From Adenophora triphylla var. japonica (Eukaryota > Streptophyta > Magnoliopsida > Asterales > Campanulaceae): DNA of 64,000 bases. Numbering within the stretch: the first letter of the stretch is position 1; every line of letters begins with the position of its first letter. The DNA lies in assembly GCA_022495995.1 (NCBI GenBank), contig JAFEMH010001349.1:248001-312000 (forward strand), in the 5' to 3' direction. A program made the translations under genes and the position numbers. Below, in pieces: positions 31,598-43,007 of the stretch. Under the pieces are notes generated by a model that was not told the origin of the DNA, made no database searches, and saw only the letters and a program-made list of their open reading frames with translations.

Positions 31598-33811
31598 GAA
31601 AAAAATGGAACGGATCAGACTAACTAACTAAGAAGAAGAATTGTGATATTTTTTCTTGGCCACAATTCGGTTCTTCACGTGGCAAGGCATAGGCAAGATG
31701 AGGTAGCTTAGGAAATAGTAAAGTAGTGACTCATTAAGTTGAGTAGAGAAGCTTTCCTTCTCACCTTCTCACTCACAGTTCTTTTATTCTATTTCTCTTT
31801 CTCAGTATACACGTACCGTCCCTAATTAAACTTAGGGTTACCTTCAAAAATTCGTAAAAAATCATCCGTTGCTTCGTTTCAAATTTCGACTTTATAATTG
31901 TGATCAGGGAGTCGATTAGAACAAGAATAGCCGATTAAATCTTCTTTTTATTTCGACAAATTTTGGTAAGTTGTTATGATTCTTTCAAATAACTGTTCAT
32001 GATACGTATAAAGATAATATTATGATGATATAATTGATTATTGATAATTTTGGCATTTTTATTTGGCCTTTAAAATGATGAGTACATGGGGTGAATACGT
32101 TTCTGTATATAAGTACCATGAATAATGTTAGTAGCACTTTGTTCTACTTAGTACTACTGGTACTAAAAGTTTAATAATGTTAGTATTACATTGTTCTACT
32201 TAGGCTAGTACGGAAAGGTGAGTACATATTGTTTCCAGCTAGTATTGAAAGGTTAGTAATAATTTGTTCTAGCTAGTACTAAAGGTTAAAGTACCATCTT
32301 TCGACTAATAAATACAATAGTTCAGTGTTATTTCATTATTATTATTTTAATTAAATTCCGTTCAAAATATTTAATTGGTCCAAAATGATATTGGGTAGGG
32401 CTTTAAATATTGTCTTGAAAAAGGTTGAAAGGTAATTGTGAAACTTGAACCAAAGTTAGTAAAACTTGGTATTTGAACTTGAAACCTTTATGTAAGGTGG
32501 TTATTGTTATATTGTGTACGCGTAGGGTTACTTATATGATATTGTATCCTTACGTGATGACCTGTATAGGGTTATTTGTTCTTAGAGTGCATAAAATGTG
32601 TAGTGCACTATTTGCTTGGTTTGAACAGGAGTGGTAGTACCCTGTTACTAGTTTACATATTGTGTAATGAATGTGTAGGACTTATGTGCGATACTTTGTG
32701 CCATACGAGTTTACATATTCATAGTTAATTGTGCACATAGTGTTAAATACGTGTTGCACTGTTTAAATTGTTTAACATGAGTTGCAGTACCATGTGTATA
32801 TATATGTTGAGGTCCCGTTGGGTGGACTTATTTTCAAGTATCTGTGATGTGCTTGAATATGGTATACCAGTTGATTTCGGGGGTATAGGGAATGCAACCA
32901 CTTATGAGAAGATATTTCATAAGGTGTTTGGATGTCCTTATACTTGTACCGTTCACCCCCTTCTGTGGCCACGGATTGAGGGGTTCAGCTTCATGGATAT
33001 GTGCGGTCATGCCACATGATAGCGAGGCAGCTTATATGGATCTCTATAAGGGGTCGTATAAGAGGTGAATGTGCACTAGCAGTTCACCACATGAGAGGAG
33101 TATGACTCCCACCGTAGTACTACATATGACCCAGATGGGGAAAAGGTAAAGGGAAAGGTAACGTAACGTGTTTACTGTTTTCCCAATGTGATTGAGCAAC
33201 CTGTGTATGTGTTGCATGTTATATGACTTATTGGTCAGCAGGAAAAGGTAACGTAATGTGTTTACTGTTTTCCAATATTGAGCAACCTGTTTATGTGTTG
33301 CATATTGTATGGCATATTGCTGCATACATAATAGCTTGCTGAGATTTTATCTCACCCCTTCTCCCTTTACTGTTTTAGATCCCGCTGAGACAGGAAGACC
33401 GGACCAGTGAGGCCGGGGCAGGAGTTTGGACATCTTTTGGTTGTCGGGGTATGTGTTGTCTTGGGGAGTTGGGATTGTTCTGGTGGTTATTCTTTTGGGA
33501 AATGTTTTGTATATAAAACTTTCAGAAGCTTATTTCTGTTGAGTTGGGTTGTAAATAAGCTTGAGTTTGGTTTGTTTTAGGGTGGGCTTGTGTAAGCCTT
33601 ACCAGTTGTATATTTGTATAAACAGATTGTGTTTGGTTTAAACAGGGTTATATATCGCCTCCGTGTAAAGAGGTTATGTCAAAATTGTTTTAAAAACAAG
33701 TTGTATACTTTTCAAGTTAAGTAAAGAAAAGTTTTTTTAGAAAGGTGTATTTTGGGACTCTCCATTCTGGGACACGATTTTATAGGTCTCGGGAGTTGGG
33801 AGGAGCCCACA
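31284..33811 (+). mobile_element. Solo LTR of a chromovirus-like gypsy element
   Basis: TGTCACGACCC...GGAGCCCACA, flanked by ACTAA at 31279-31283 and 33812-33816. The 2528 bp have no gag or pol. The start resembles the LTR of the decayed gypsy element at 1-3009 (TGTGACGACCCC...CCTAGGCAC). Contains a TAA microsatellite (31568-31600) and, near 33365-33420, a GATCCCGC...GAGGCCGGGGCAGGAG stretch often seen in such LTRs. A ~70-bp repeat with TGTTTACTGTTTTCC occurs at ~33170 and ~33260. Confidence 0.85.
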
Positions 33812-35481
33812 ACTAAGGCGGTTTAACTGCCTATGTCGGACGACATAAGAAGCCCCATCAGGATGCCTATAAATAGAAGGCATGGCTGGTCATTTGAGAG
33901 GAAGAGGAAAAAAGAGAAGGAAGAGAGCCAAAGTGAGGGTCCAAACTCTGAGAGGAATACCAGAAAAATAGGGAAAACTCTTGCCAAATAGGGTCTCTCC
34001 CTCTCTCTCACACACACACTCACCTCCTTCCTCACACACACACACACACTTCAAGGTCAAGGCTCCAAGAAGCTTCCTTTGGTGGTAATTGAAGGGGTAG
34101 ACACCATACTATTGGTGATCCTACTTCGTGGACTACAATAGGTAGACCCTAAACCTCTCTCTCTCCCTTTAAATAAAGTCTTTAAATATACCTTGCATGC
34201 ATATTTGCTCTCTTACCATGTAGAAATTGGGATTTTGCATGACAAAGGTGGTGGAGGAGTGAATCTTCAATATTCACTTCTCCCCACCTCAGATCTGGAC
34301 ATTTGGTGGTACACACACCAATAAAGCTTCAATCTTTGCCTAGCTACATTGGGTTAGGAAGTGATGGCTACTTCAAAGTGGCCATAAAATATGTGATTTA
34401 TCACATTTGGTCACTAAAGCCATGTGATCTTCCCATAATACGCACATTATAGTTTTATATTACTGTTTATAATCAATAAAGATGCTTGGTTTGCTTGGGG
34501 AACAAAGGAGGAACCAAACAGACTGAAGGGCACTGAAACAGGCTCCCCATGTCGTGCGATATAGGTCTCCATGGAGATCCTGTGTCATACGACATGGGAC
34601 TCCCGTAAGGCCGCAAAGCCATTCTTGGACTTCGTATCTGCTAGGTCCATCCCTTTGGGACTCAAAGCCTACCTAAGCATCTTCTCGGGTTCATAAGCCA
34701 CTATTCGGGGTGCCTAAACTCGCCTTGGGCACAACCCACTTGACGGAAGAGGATCACCACGTGACATAGAAGACTTCCACAGACTCTATGTCATGTGACA
34801 TCCGCGTCGAAAAAGCCTATCGTGACTTTGTCCACTCCCATCAACCCCAAACTGGGTTCTAGACCACTAAATAGTGTCCTAAATGAGCAAAATAATGTCT
34901 TTTCATCTCTCGAGTAGCTTTACCTCTGTAAGGGACAATCTGTCTCAAAACCTCTGCCTTGTGATAAAAGATATCACGTGTAAAAAGGGTGCGGCCCCTA
35001 TCATGGCTCGCAAGTTGTATCTCGGCCCATACCATTAATGAAATCTAAGGCTTGCACACTTTACTTGTTGACACACATCGCACACACATTTTTAAATGTC
35101 CATATTTGTCCAAATGTTGATTGAAAGTCCCGAAAGGGGCGTGTTGGGTGAACTCTCTAGTTCTTCCCAACACGTAACCAGACTCCCGGACTCAAAATCT
35201 CTTAAAATTAGGTTTTTCAATGTTTTCCTCTAAAAACGGCGTGGCGACTCAAAAAAGAGAAAAATATCATTATTTTTTTCGGGCGAGCGTTCATTCACCT
35301 ACCTATATAATTTTCCATGTAGTCCTTCCGTCCACTTTTCGTCAATTTCTCCGCTAACTTTGATTATGTGGCAGTAATGGGGGTTGAAACCGTAAAATGT
35401 TAAACTCTAGACCCTAAAAAATAAATTTTAAAGTTACAAAACACCCCCTCTCTTCCTTTAAAACCAAAATCAGTTTACATA

Positions 35482-35484
<3 letters not shown>

Positions 35485-35554
<70 letters not shown>

Positions 35555-35607
35555 CAATAATAATAATAATAATAATAAAATATTATTATTAATAATAATA
35601 ATAATAA

Positions 35608-35659
<52 letters not shown>

Positions 35660-35771
35660 TATTAATATGAATAATAATAATAAAATAACAATAATAATAA
35701 TATAATAATAATGATAATAATAAAATATTAATAATAATAACAATAAAATAATAATAATAATAAACTAATAA

Positions 35772-35830
<59 letters not shown>

Positions 35831-35839
35831 TATTAATAA

Positions 35840-35912
<73 letters not shown>
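35485..35912. repeat. (TAA)n microsatellite, left arm of the Mutator-like element
   Basis: About 430 bp of TAA with minor interruptions. The apparent tyrosine/isoleucine ORFs here are translation artefacts. Confidence 0.95.
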
Positions 35913-35916
<4 letters not shown>

Positions 35917-35924
35917 GGTCATTA

Positions 35925-36480
35925 TCCAAATCCCATTTTTGCTCGAATTTTGCAATGTTATTCAGCTCCACCACCACCAAGTTGCCATGACCATGTCGCC
36001 ACCACCACACCATCACCCACCATAAACAAATTCAAACACAAACTGAGTATACCCACTTCAATTATTCTCAACTCATACAATAAAAAAAGGAATTTATCCT
36101 AAAACTACACCAAATCACAATTATCTTTGCTAAAATCAAAGATGATTTTTTTCTTCACAAACTAGGAATTTCATCTTCAAAATCTCAGATCTGGGATTAG
36201 GGGTTCAGAGGTTTGGAGATGGGAGCCATGACCGAGCGGGCGGAGAGAAATTGAGTCGGGCTTTTGGGACCGGATTTGATCTGGGTATTGTTGTTGCGGC
36301 TGCTGATGATGATGTAGAGGAAGAGGTGAAGGCGATGGAGACGGAGGAGGCGACGACGACGGCTGAGAAATTGAGAGAGGCGTATTTATTGCTTATTGCC
36401 ATCCACCTCCTCCGCCACCAGAAACCACCGCGAGGGGAGGTGATTGGAAAGAGAAATGGATTTGTTGTTTGGAAATAATA
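35925..36480. other. Possible captured gene fragment inside the Mutator-like element
   Basis: Higher GC than its surroundings. Plus-strand frame 36251-36478 encodes 75 residues (RAFGTGFDLG, then a Glu/Asp/Ala-rich stretch). CACCACCACC and GACGACGACG runs suggest low-complexity coding or leader sequence. No family recognised. Confidence 0.35.
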
Positions 36481-36559
36481 TTCGATATTTCCTCCGTCTC
36501 AAAATGAATATTCAAAAATAATAAATTTAAAAATAGATTAAAATATTTTTTGACATTTA

Positions 36560-36595
36560 TTATTAATTTTATTATTATTATTATTATTATTAATA

Positions 36596-36636
<41 letters not shown>

Positions 36637-36664
36637 TATTATAATATTATTATTATTATTAATA

Positions 36665-36695
<31 letters not shown>

Positions 36696-36745
36696 TATAT
36701 ATTATTATTATTATTATATTATTATTATTATTATTATTATTAATA

Positions 36746-36776
<31 letters not shown>

Positions 36777-36836
36777 TTATTATTAGTAATAATATTTTAT
36801 TATTATTATTATTATTATTATTATATTATTATTATT
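36560..36836. repeat. (TTA)n microsatellite, right arm of the Mutator-like element
   Basis: Inverted counterpart of the TAA tract at 35485-35912, so the arms of the element are extended by microsatellite. Confidence 0.95.
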
Positions 36837-37181
36837 AGCCCTTTTTTTGTCAAAGACCAAAAAAAAAAATCAAAGTTTGATTTTTTATTTCTTCCTATTT
36901 ATTATGTAAACTGATTTAGGTTTAAAGGAAGAGAGGGGGTGTTTTTTAACTTTAAAATTTATTTTTTAGGGTCTAGAGTTTAACATTTTACGATTTCAAC
37001 CCCCATTATTGCCACATAAGCAAAGTTAACAGAGAAATTGACAGAAAGTGGACAGAAGGACTACATGGACAATTATATAGGTAGGTCAAGGACGGAAACG
37101 TTCACAAAAATTAGTTAGGGACAAAACCGTAAAAAATGCTAAACATCAGGGACTAAATAGGTACTTAACTCATTTTTTGCA

Positions 37182-38104
37182 AAACTAGTAGGTTTCTTGA
37201 AACTACTCTCAGTATCCTCTTTTTGATTTTTCAAAAGTATTTTCAATTTTAGAAGAAAATTTGTTGTCCCGCTTATTTTTTGAGAAAAGTAGTAAATTTT
37301 TTGGTCAAAAGGGCAACATCTTCGGTTTCCAAATTTGAAGTGTCAATTTCGTTAGAAATTTCTTCAATCTCTTTTGGTACTTTGGATACCTTAGAGAGAG
37401 CAGTTGCAAGAGCAATATTTTCAGTTTTATGTTGCTGTTGAATAGACGTGTTCATCTCAAACATTTTCAGTTTACCCACAAGAGTATCTAATCCCATGGT
37501 TGTGGTATCATGTGCTTCTTCAATAGCAGCAATTTTAATATTGAATTTTTTCAGTAACAGTTCTTAACATTTTACTAACTAACCTAGCATTTGATATAGG
37601 CTCACCTAGGGAGAGACATTCATTTGAGATCTCTCTCAATTTAGCTGAATAGCTTTTTATGTCTTCAGTCTCATTCATTCTCAAGTTTTCAAACTTGGTC
37701 ATGAGAATTCTCAACCTAATGGCTTTAACACTATCATCACCTTCACACCGACCTTGCAAAATATCCCAGGCAGTCTTCGCTACATTTTGATTTATTACAA
37801 GTCTAAACATGTGTTCATCCACATGACTTGATATAGCACCAAGAGCCTTGGAAATATAGTTAGCTAGAGTAACTTCAGCAGTGGTCCATTCTTCCTCAGG
37901 TTTGAGTTTGAAGATTTTTTCTAAGGTTTCCCCCTCTTCACTCTTACTTTCAACCTTAGGAGGAGACCAAGGAATAATAATACTAAGCCACGCCCTCTCA
38001 TCAATTGCTTTGATGAAAAGACGCATTTTAGCTTTCCAAATAGCATAATTAGATCCATCTAAAACAGGAGGACGATATTGATTTAAGTTCAAGTGTCCTT
38101 CCAT
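37182..38104 (-). pseudogene. Gag N-terminal part of the truncated Sirevirus-like element
   Basis: Starts at ATG 38104 (MEGHLN...YRPPVLDGSNYAIWKAK) and shows the UBN2-type copia gag fold: LGAISSHVDEHMFRLV, AWDILQGRCEGDDSVKA, LRILMTKFENLRM, SNARLVSKMLRTV. A T insertion near 37545 shifts the frame after TEKIQ. The next frame continues LDTLVGKLKMFEMNTSIQQQ to ~37273. Compared with the second copy (from 52952) both tryptophans of the IWKAK and RAWLS stretches are kept here. Confidence 0.85.
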
Positions 38105-38151
38105 GATGACCACTCTTTCTTGGATCTCACTCAGTGTAATCGAATGGAGCT

Positions 38152-38163
38152 CTGGTACCAACA
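38152..38163 (-). other. Primer binding site, truncated Sirevirus-like element
   Basis: Minus strand TTGGTACCAGAGC, one base from the usual TGGTATCAGAGC that pairs with initiator methionine tRNA. Confidence 0.7.
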
Positions 38164-38164
38164 A

Positions 38165-38803
38165 AAAGAAATTGAGCAGCTAGGAATTACAAATGAACAC
38201 ACAGACGCCTGATGAGAGTACTGATGCTATCACACCAGCACTAGCACCAGCGAGAAAAGCAGCGCAATAAAACAATTTTAAATAAAGTAAAAACACAAAA
38301 AATAACATTTATCTACAGCAACTTGCTGCAGACAATAAAACTTCTCTTATTAAACTCGGTTTTGAATCGGTTACACCAAAGAGCATAAAGAGAAGACAAA
38401 AATAACCGAAACTCTCTCACACTAAAAAAGACTCTCGAAAACTATTTATGCTTCAGCAATTGAGTCTGTAAAACCGTCTGGAATGAACAGATACACGGCT
38501 TGTATTTATAGCCAAAGAGTCATTTTTTGTAGAGGTTGATTTGCATGAGGAGATCTTCTCTAATTAGACTCCTAGTTTCCTTAATCAACCCAAGCAATCA
38601 TTTACTTATCATGACTCTTTTCTTGTGTGAGAGATCCTACAAAATAACCAAAATATATACTAAACATATCCAATATTTGGTTAGTAGGTTAGTAAATTAA
38701 AATACAATATAAACAAATAAATAATATTTACTTAAAATAAAGAAAGTAACAAATCTAAATTTAAGTTAATCTTTGACTTATCAAGTGTGTGTGACATCAC
38801 ACA
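38165..38803 (-). repeat. 5' LTR of the truncated Sirevirus-like element
   Basis: Aligns over most of its length with the LTRs at 38921-39538 and 53011-53709 (shared AATTGAGC, GCTAGGAA, ACGCCTGATG, TCTACAGCAACTTGCTG). About 640 bp; more diverged than those two are from each other. Confidence 0.8.
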
Positions 38804-38920
38804 TTTTCAGAATGTGGGATTGGATGAGAGAGCAGTTATTTATAGTTGAGTGATGAGATTGGTGAGGATGGAATCATGCTACTTAAACATCAAGGCAAAA
38901 TAGATTTTGAAATAGAAGGG

Positions 38921-39538
38921 TGAAAGAAATTGAGCGGCTAGGAAGTGCACAATAAAATTAAAACGAATTAAAACACCAAAATAACACTTATCTACAGCAA
39001 CTTGCTGTAGACAATAAAACTTCTCTTATTAAAACGATTTTTGAACCGATTATAAAAGGAACATAAAGAGAAGAGAAAATCAACAAAAACTCTCACAGGA
39101 AAAAACACTCTTCTGTAGTATGGAACTTCAGCAACTTAGAGCTTAAAAACCGTGTGAACAAATGAGGCGTGATCCTCATATTTATAGCCAAGGAGTCTTC
39201 GGATTTGGATGACTGAAGCTTGGAAAATATATCTTCAACTTAGTCTTCTTTATCCCTTTATCCACTCAAGCAATCCTCAGCCTTTAGACTTCTTTTCCTT
39301 AGTTTGTCCAAGCAAGAATCCTTCTTTTACTTGAACTCTTTCCTTGTGTGAGAGTCCTACAAAATAAACAAAATATACTAAAACAAATCCATATTTTGTT
39401 AGTAGATTAGTCAATAAAATAAATAACTAAATAAACTAAAGAGATATTTACAAATATATTCTAAAACTAAGAAAGATACAAATCCTAATAATTAAAAAAT
39501 CATCCTTGGAAAATATGTGTGAAACACTCACACTTACA
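38921..39538 (-). repeat. 3' LTR of the Sirevirus-like element
   Basis: 618 bp, TGAAAGAAATTG to CACTTACA. Close to 53011-53709; the difference in length is mainly an ~80-bp segment (GGAAGTTACAGACGCCTG and following) missing here. Confidence 0.88.
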
Positions 39539-40745
39539 ATCTCTCCCTGATTTGTAGCTTTCTGGTCAAAACCAAGATTTGATAAATATCATATACACAA
39601 GCCAATAAATCAAACGACCAAATATAGAAACTCTCCCTAAATATCAAATGATCCAACTCCCCCTTAATTTGTTACAGCTTATCATCAACCTTCAGTTGTA
39701 TCTCCCCTTTTTACTTACTCTCCCCCTTTTTTACCAGAATGGAGAATATCAATATAAAAATGCGTCAGGATGTGAGTCTAGATGTGGCCACATCAAACAA
39801 CACAACATACGCAATACTTTGTGTTGCCTCCAACGAAATAGAGAAAGACGGTGGAAGTCGATGGGATATGAGAAGAAGGAGTCTAGGGAGTCGAAAAACA
39901 GGGGATGGTACTTACCAAAACTGCTTCTCCAACTTTTTGAATTTCATGGAGATTAAGGACTTAAAAAATTGGCAATAACATCTTTTCTTTGTGAGTAATA
40001 TACCTGCATAAACATATCAAACAATACCATAGAGCACGCTCCCCCTAACCACAAACTATTAGACAAAAATCAAATTTGATTGGAGAGTCATTGAGCACAA
40101 TTTTTGTAGTCGAAACAATACCATAAAGCACGCTCCCCCTAACCATAAACTTTAGTAATATTTTCACCAAGAACAAGGATGACCTAAATTTACGACTATA
40201 CAATGATGCATAATGCACACGCAAGTGAATGATAAATCTCAATATATGTGTGATATGGGATGTGATCACATCAAGTGACACATCTCCTCTAAGAAAGTCA
40301 ATGAATTGAAATCTTGTCTTGCTTGGCATCTAGGATGCATCCAACCATTTTTTTATTTGTGGATAAAGATTTTTGGGTAGCTTTCACTCTTCTTTACTTT
40401 CATGGATAGCCTCCTTTCGAATGATCTTGTCAATTTGATACAAACTTTCTCTTGATGTTATTTTGATCACATTGAAATGACTTCATACCATGAGTGGAGT
40501 AGTTGTTTCCCTTTTTGATTAGGCACCCACCAAGAGACATCCAATAGGATAAATTTTGAGTCAATAGATGTTGACATCTTTTAAGAAGAATTCACAATTC
40601 AGAGAGGATTCGAGTCAAAGATGTAATACAAGTAACCATACTGAGAGATATCGTGCAAATTAAACAAATATGCATGCATTTTTTTTCATTTTTTTTTAAT
40701 AATATACAATACAGGTGTAGACCATGATGTGACCACACAGGGGAT
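39539..40745 (-). other. 3' untranslated region with repeated polypurine tracts
   Basis: Purine tracts on the minus strand lie at 39540-39549, 39631-39638, 39656-39664, 39703-39735, 40041-40050 and 40131-40140 (forms such as TTAGGGGGAGCG and AAGGGGGAG). No convincing ORF. The upstream edge is the CACTA insertion. Confidence 0.6.
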
Positions 40746-40779
40746 CACTACAAGGAAAATCGATTTTAGCTACGGCAAA

Positions 40780-41060
40780 TTCCGTAGCTAAAATGAAGAT
40801 TTCGTAGCTAAATCATGTTTAGCTACGGATTTATTCCGTAGCTATTCCGTGGGTGCAGGTTCGTCGCTAAATTGGGCGTCGCTGTTTTGTAGCTATTTTA
40901 GAGACAGATATGTCTGTCTCTAATTTAGAGACAGATATGTCTGTTTCTAAATTAGAGACAGATGTGACCGTCGACGGATTAGCGACAGATTTCCCGTCTC
41001 TATTTAAATTCTCGTTTTATTTTCGAACCATTTTAGCGACAAATATTTTCGTCGCTAAAT
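40780..41060. repeat. Left subterminal repeats of the CACTA element
   Basis: TTCCGTAGCTAAAATG and TAGCTACGGATTTATTCCGTAGC pairs, then TTAGAGACAGATATGTCTGTC repeats and GTCGCTAAATTG forms. These are candidate transposase binding sites. Confidence 0.85.
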
Positions 41061-41109
41061 TGACAATTTTTTTAAAAAAATTATATATATATTCAAAAAT
41101 ATATATTTA

Positions 41110-41147
<38 letters not shown>

Positions 41148-41179
41148 TATATAAATATATATTTTTAAATATATATTAA

Positions 41180-41300
41180 ATCAGTCCCTTAGCTTTTTAT
41201 TTTCAAATCAGTCCCTTAACTTTTATTATTTTCAAATCAGTCCCTTAACTTTTCTTATTCTCAAATCAGTCCCCTAAATTTATTTTATACTCAAATAGTC
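41180..41300. repeat. ~36-bp tandem repeat (AATCAGTCCCTTAACTTTT)
   Basis: About four copies, AT-rich, with small changes. Confidence 0.8.
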
Positions 41301-42120
41301 CTCACAAACTTCCACCACCAATAACCACCAGCAACCACCGGCGACCACAATCAACAACCGAATCTGAAAAAATAAAAATTACAATACTAGGTTTCCAAAA
41401 TTTTGAATCTTTACAAAATCACCAAAAAAATCAAAATCAAAATTCAACCAAACCGAAATCTGAGTTTCCAAGGCAAAATCGAAATCAAAACACCCAAATC
41501 TGGGTTTATAAATCTCAAGCAAACCCAAAATCAAACCGACAGGCCACGACTGATTGTAGATGTAGTGGGACGGTGGCCATGGCATGAGAAGGAGAATCGG
41601 TGTCGCGGCGGAGGAAGGAGAAGAAGATGAAGAAAAAAGAGATTATTAGGGTTTGAGAGGGGGGCGGAAAGGAGGGAGCTGAAAGGGGGAACGGTGGCGG
41701 TGGTGGAATGGTGGGTGATAGGAGCGGCAGATTTGTCTGACCGGATTGATAAATGTCGCCGAAAAATAGAGAGGGAGAGGGAGGCGTATTGTGAGTGACG
41801 GAGGGCGAAGGAAATGGAGAAAGAGAGAGAGAGAGTGACGAAGGGCGAAGGATCTGTAGCTGTGGTGGCGCCGGAGGGCGACGGCGGAGGCTGAAGGAGA
41901 CAGTGAGGGAGCTGAGGGAAATGAGAGAGAGAAAACGGTGGGTTTGTAATTTGAAACTGAGGAGAGAGAGAGAGATAAATGAGGAGAGAAATAGGGAGAG
42001 GGAGTAATTTGTTTTGCTTGGAATAATATGGTCCGTTTGATCGAAAGTATTGAACGGTCAGATTTTGCTTTGGCCCATAATCCGAGTGAAATTTTGAAAT
42101 CCAATCAAACAATGCCACAT
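41300..42120. other. Low-complexity, GA/CT-biased part of the CACTA element
   Basis: Minus-strand frames up to 195 residues (41531-42118) are Ser/Leu/Pro/His-rich and come from CT-rich composition. The region may be an old promoter or leader, or a captured fragment. No family recognised. Confidence 0.4.
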
Positions 42121-42324
42121 CACATACTTATATTTATTTCACACTATATTATACACTAACTAAAATATTTATGCCTAATATTAAGAATAATAATATTTAT
42201 TATTAATAATATTTATTAATAAATTATTAATTATATAATTGATAAATTAATTAATATTAATATTAATTATATAAACAGTAATAATATTAATAATAGTATT
42301 AATAATAACTAGTAATTTTTATTA

Positions 42325-42604
42325 CTCCCTCCGTCCCAGACCAAGAGTCCCTTTCCTTAAATGAAAAGTTTTTCATATATTTATACCCTTATCCTCTCCA
42401 TATATTAAAAAAACCATTACTATTCCTCCCACTCATTCTCTCTCCTATTAAATATTTTTAACTTTTACATTCTCTCTCCTATTCCCTAACACACATTTAA
42501 CTTTTACATTCTCTCTCCTAAAATTTTCTACCCACTTAAATTTTTTTTTTAAGAAGCGTGAAATCCCCCCCCCCCCGAGGACCCTTGGTCTGGGACGGAG
42601 GGAG
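42325..42604. mobile_element. Stowaway MITE
   Basis: CTCCCTCCGTCCCAGACCAA and the inverted GGTCTGGGACGGAGGGAG, TA on both sides, 280 bp. A run of C (42566-42576) is inside. Confidence 0.92.
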
Positions 42605-43007
42605 TATTTTTTATTGAATAGGAAAAAAAATTTAGATTTTTTTTTACTGAAATTTACAAAAGGTTATCTAAAATATTTACATGCTTTTATTTGATTTACC
42701 CAAAATTTTAGTTATATTAGTATGCCTAATATCAAGAATAATAACATTATCATATAATTAGTAATAATACTTAATAATAAGACTAATAATGACGTTATTG
42801 TTAATTATTCAATTATATAATTGAATATATTAATAATTATTATTATTATATAATTAATAATAATATTAATAATAACTAGTAATAATACATAATATCAAAA
42901 ATAATAATGTTATTAATTAATAATAATACTCATTAATTTAATTATTTTAAATTTATTAATAACAATTTAATAATTTAAACTTCTAAGAAATATTAATATA
43001 CCTAACT

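Larger units (their letters stand above)
30978..35297 (+). mobile_element. Solo LTR of a Tat-like gypsy element, interrupted by another solo LTR
   Basis: TGTGAGTACC...CGTTCATTCA flanked by CCTAC at 30973-30977 and 35298-35302. Without the nested element it is ~1.8 kb with no internal domain, so it is a solo LTR. TATA box CTATAAATAG at ~33870 sets the plus orientation. The GGCGTGGCGACTC block near its end and CpG palindromes link it to the 14.8-kb Tat element. U3 holds a ~120-bp tandem duplication (31076-31195; 31196-31283 plus 33817-33855). Confidence 0.85.
30887..37172. mobile_element. Mutator-like element (Pack-MULE candidate), itself interrupted
   Basis: Left end GAGTTAAGTACCTATTTAG and right end, inverted, GAGTTAAGTACCTATTTAG; the arms run ~270 bp. 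The left arm is at 30887-30977 and resumes at 35303-35480; the right arm is at ~36890-37171. Both arms then pass into TAA/TTA microsatellites. Without the inner insertion the element is ~1.96 kb. Its centre (35925-36480) is higher in GC and could be a captured gene fragment. No transposase. Confidence 0.85.
30605..38803 (-). mobile_element. Truncated Sirevirus-like copia (5' LTR and gag), split by a Mutator-like element
   Basis: Minus-strand order: 5' LTR 38165-38803, primer site, gag 38104-37182, then, after the 6.3-kb insertion, more gag at 30877-30605. The gag parts align with the second Sirevirus-like element (51757-52952), where they are continuous. Everything downstream (pol, 3' LTR) is missing and the break at ~30600 joins the truncated Tat element. 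Confidence 0.85.

Noticed and set aside
35414..36016. Long Tyr/Ile-rich ORFs in both directions (also 36550-36786)
   Set aside because: They are translations of TAA/TTA microsatellite and carry no other signal.
41531..42118. 195-residue Ser/Leu/Pro-rich minus-strand ORF as a gene
   Set aside because: Composition follows a CT-rich tract and overlapping frames look alike; no domain seen.
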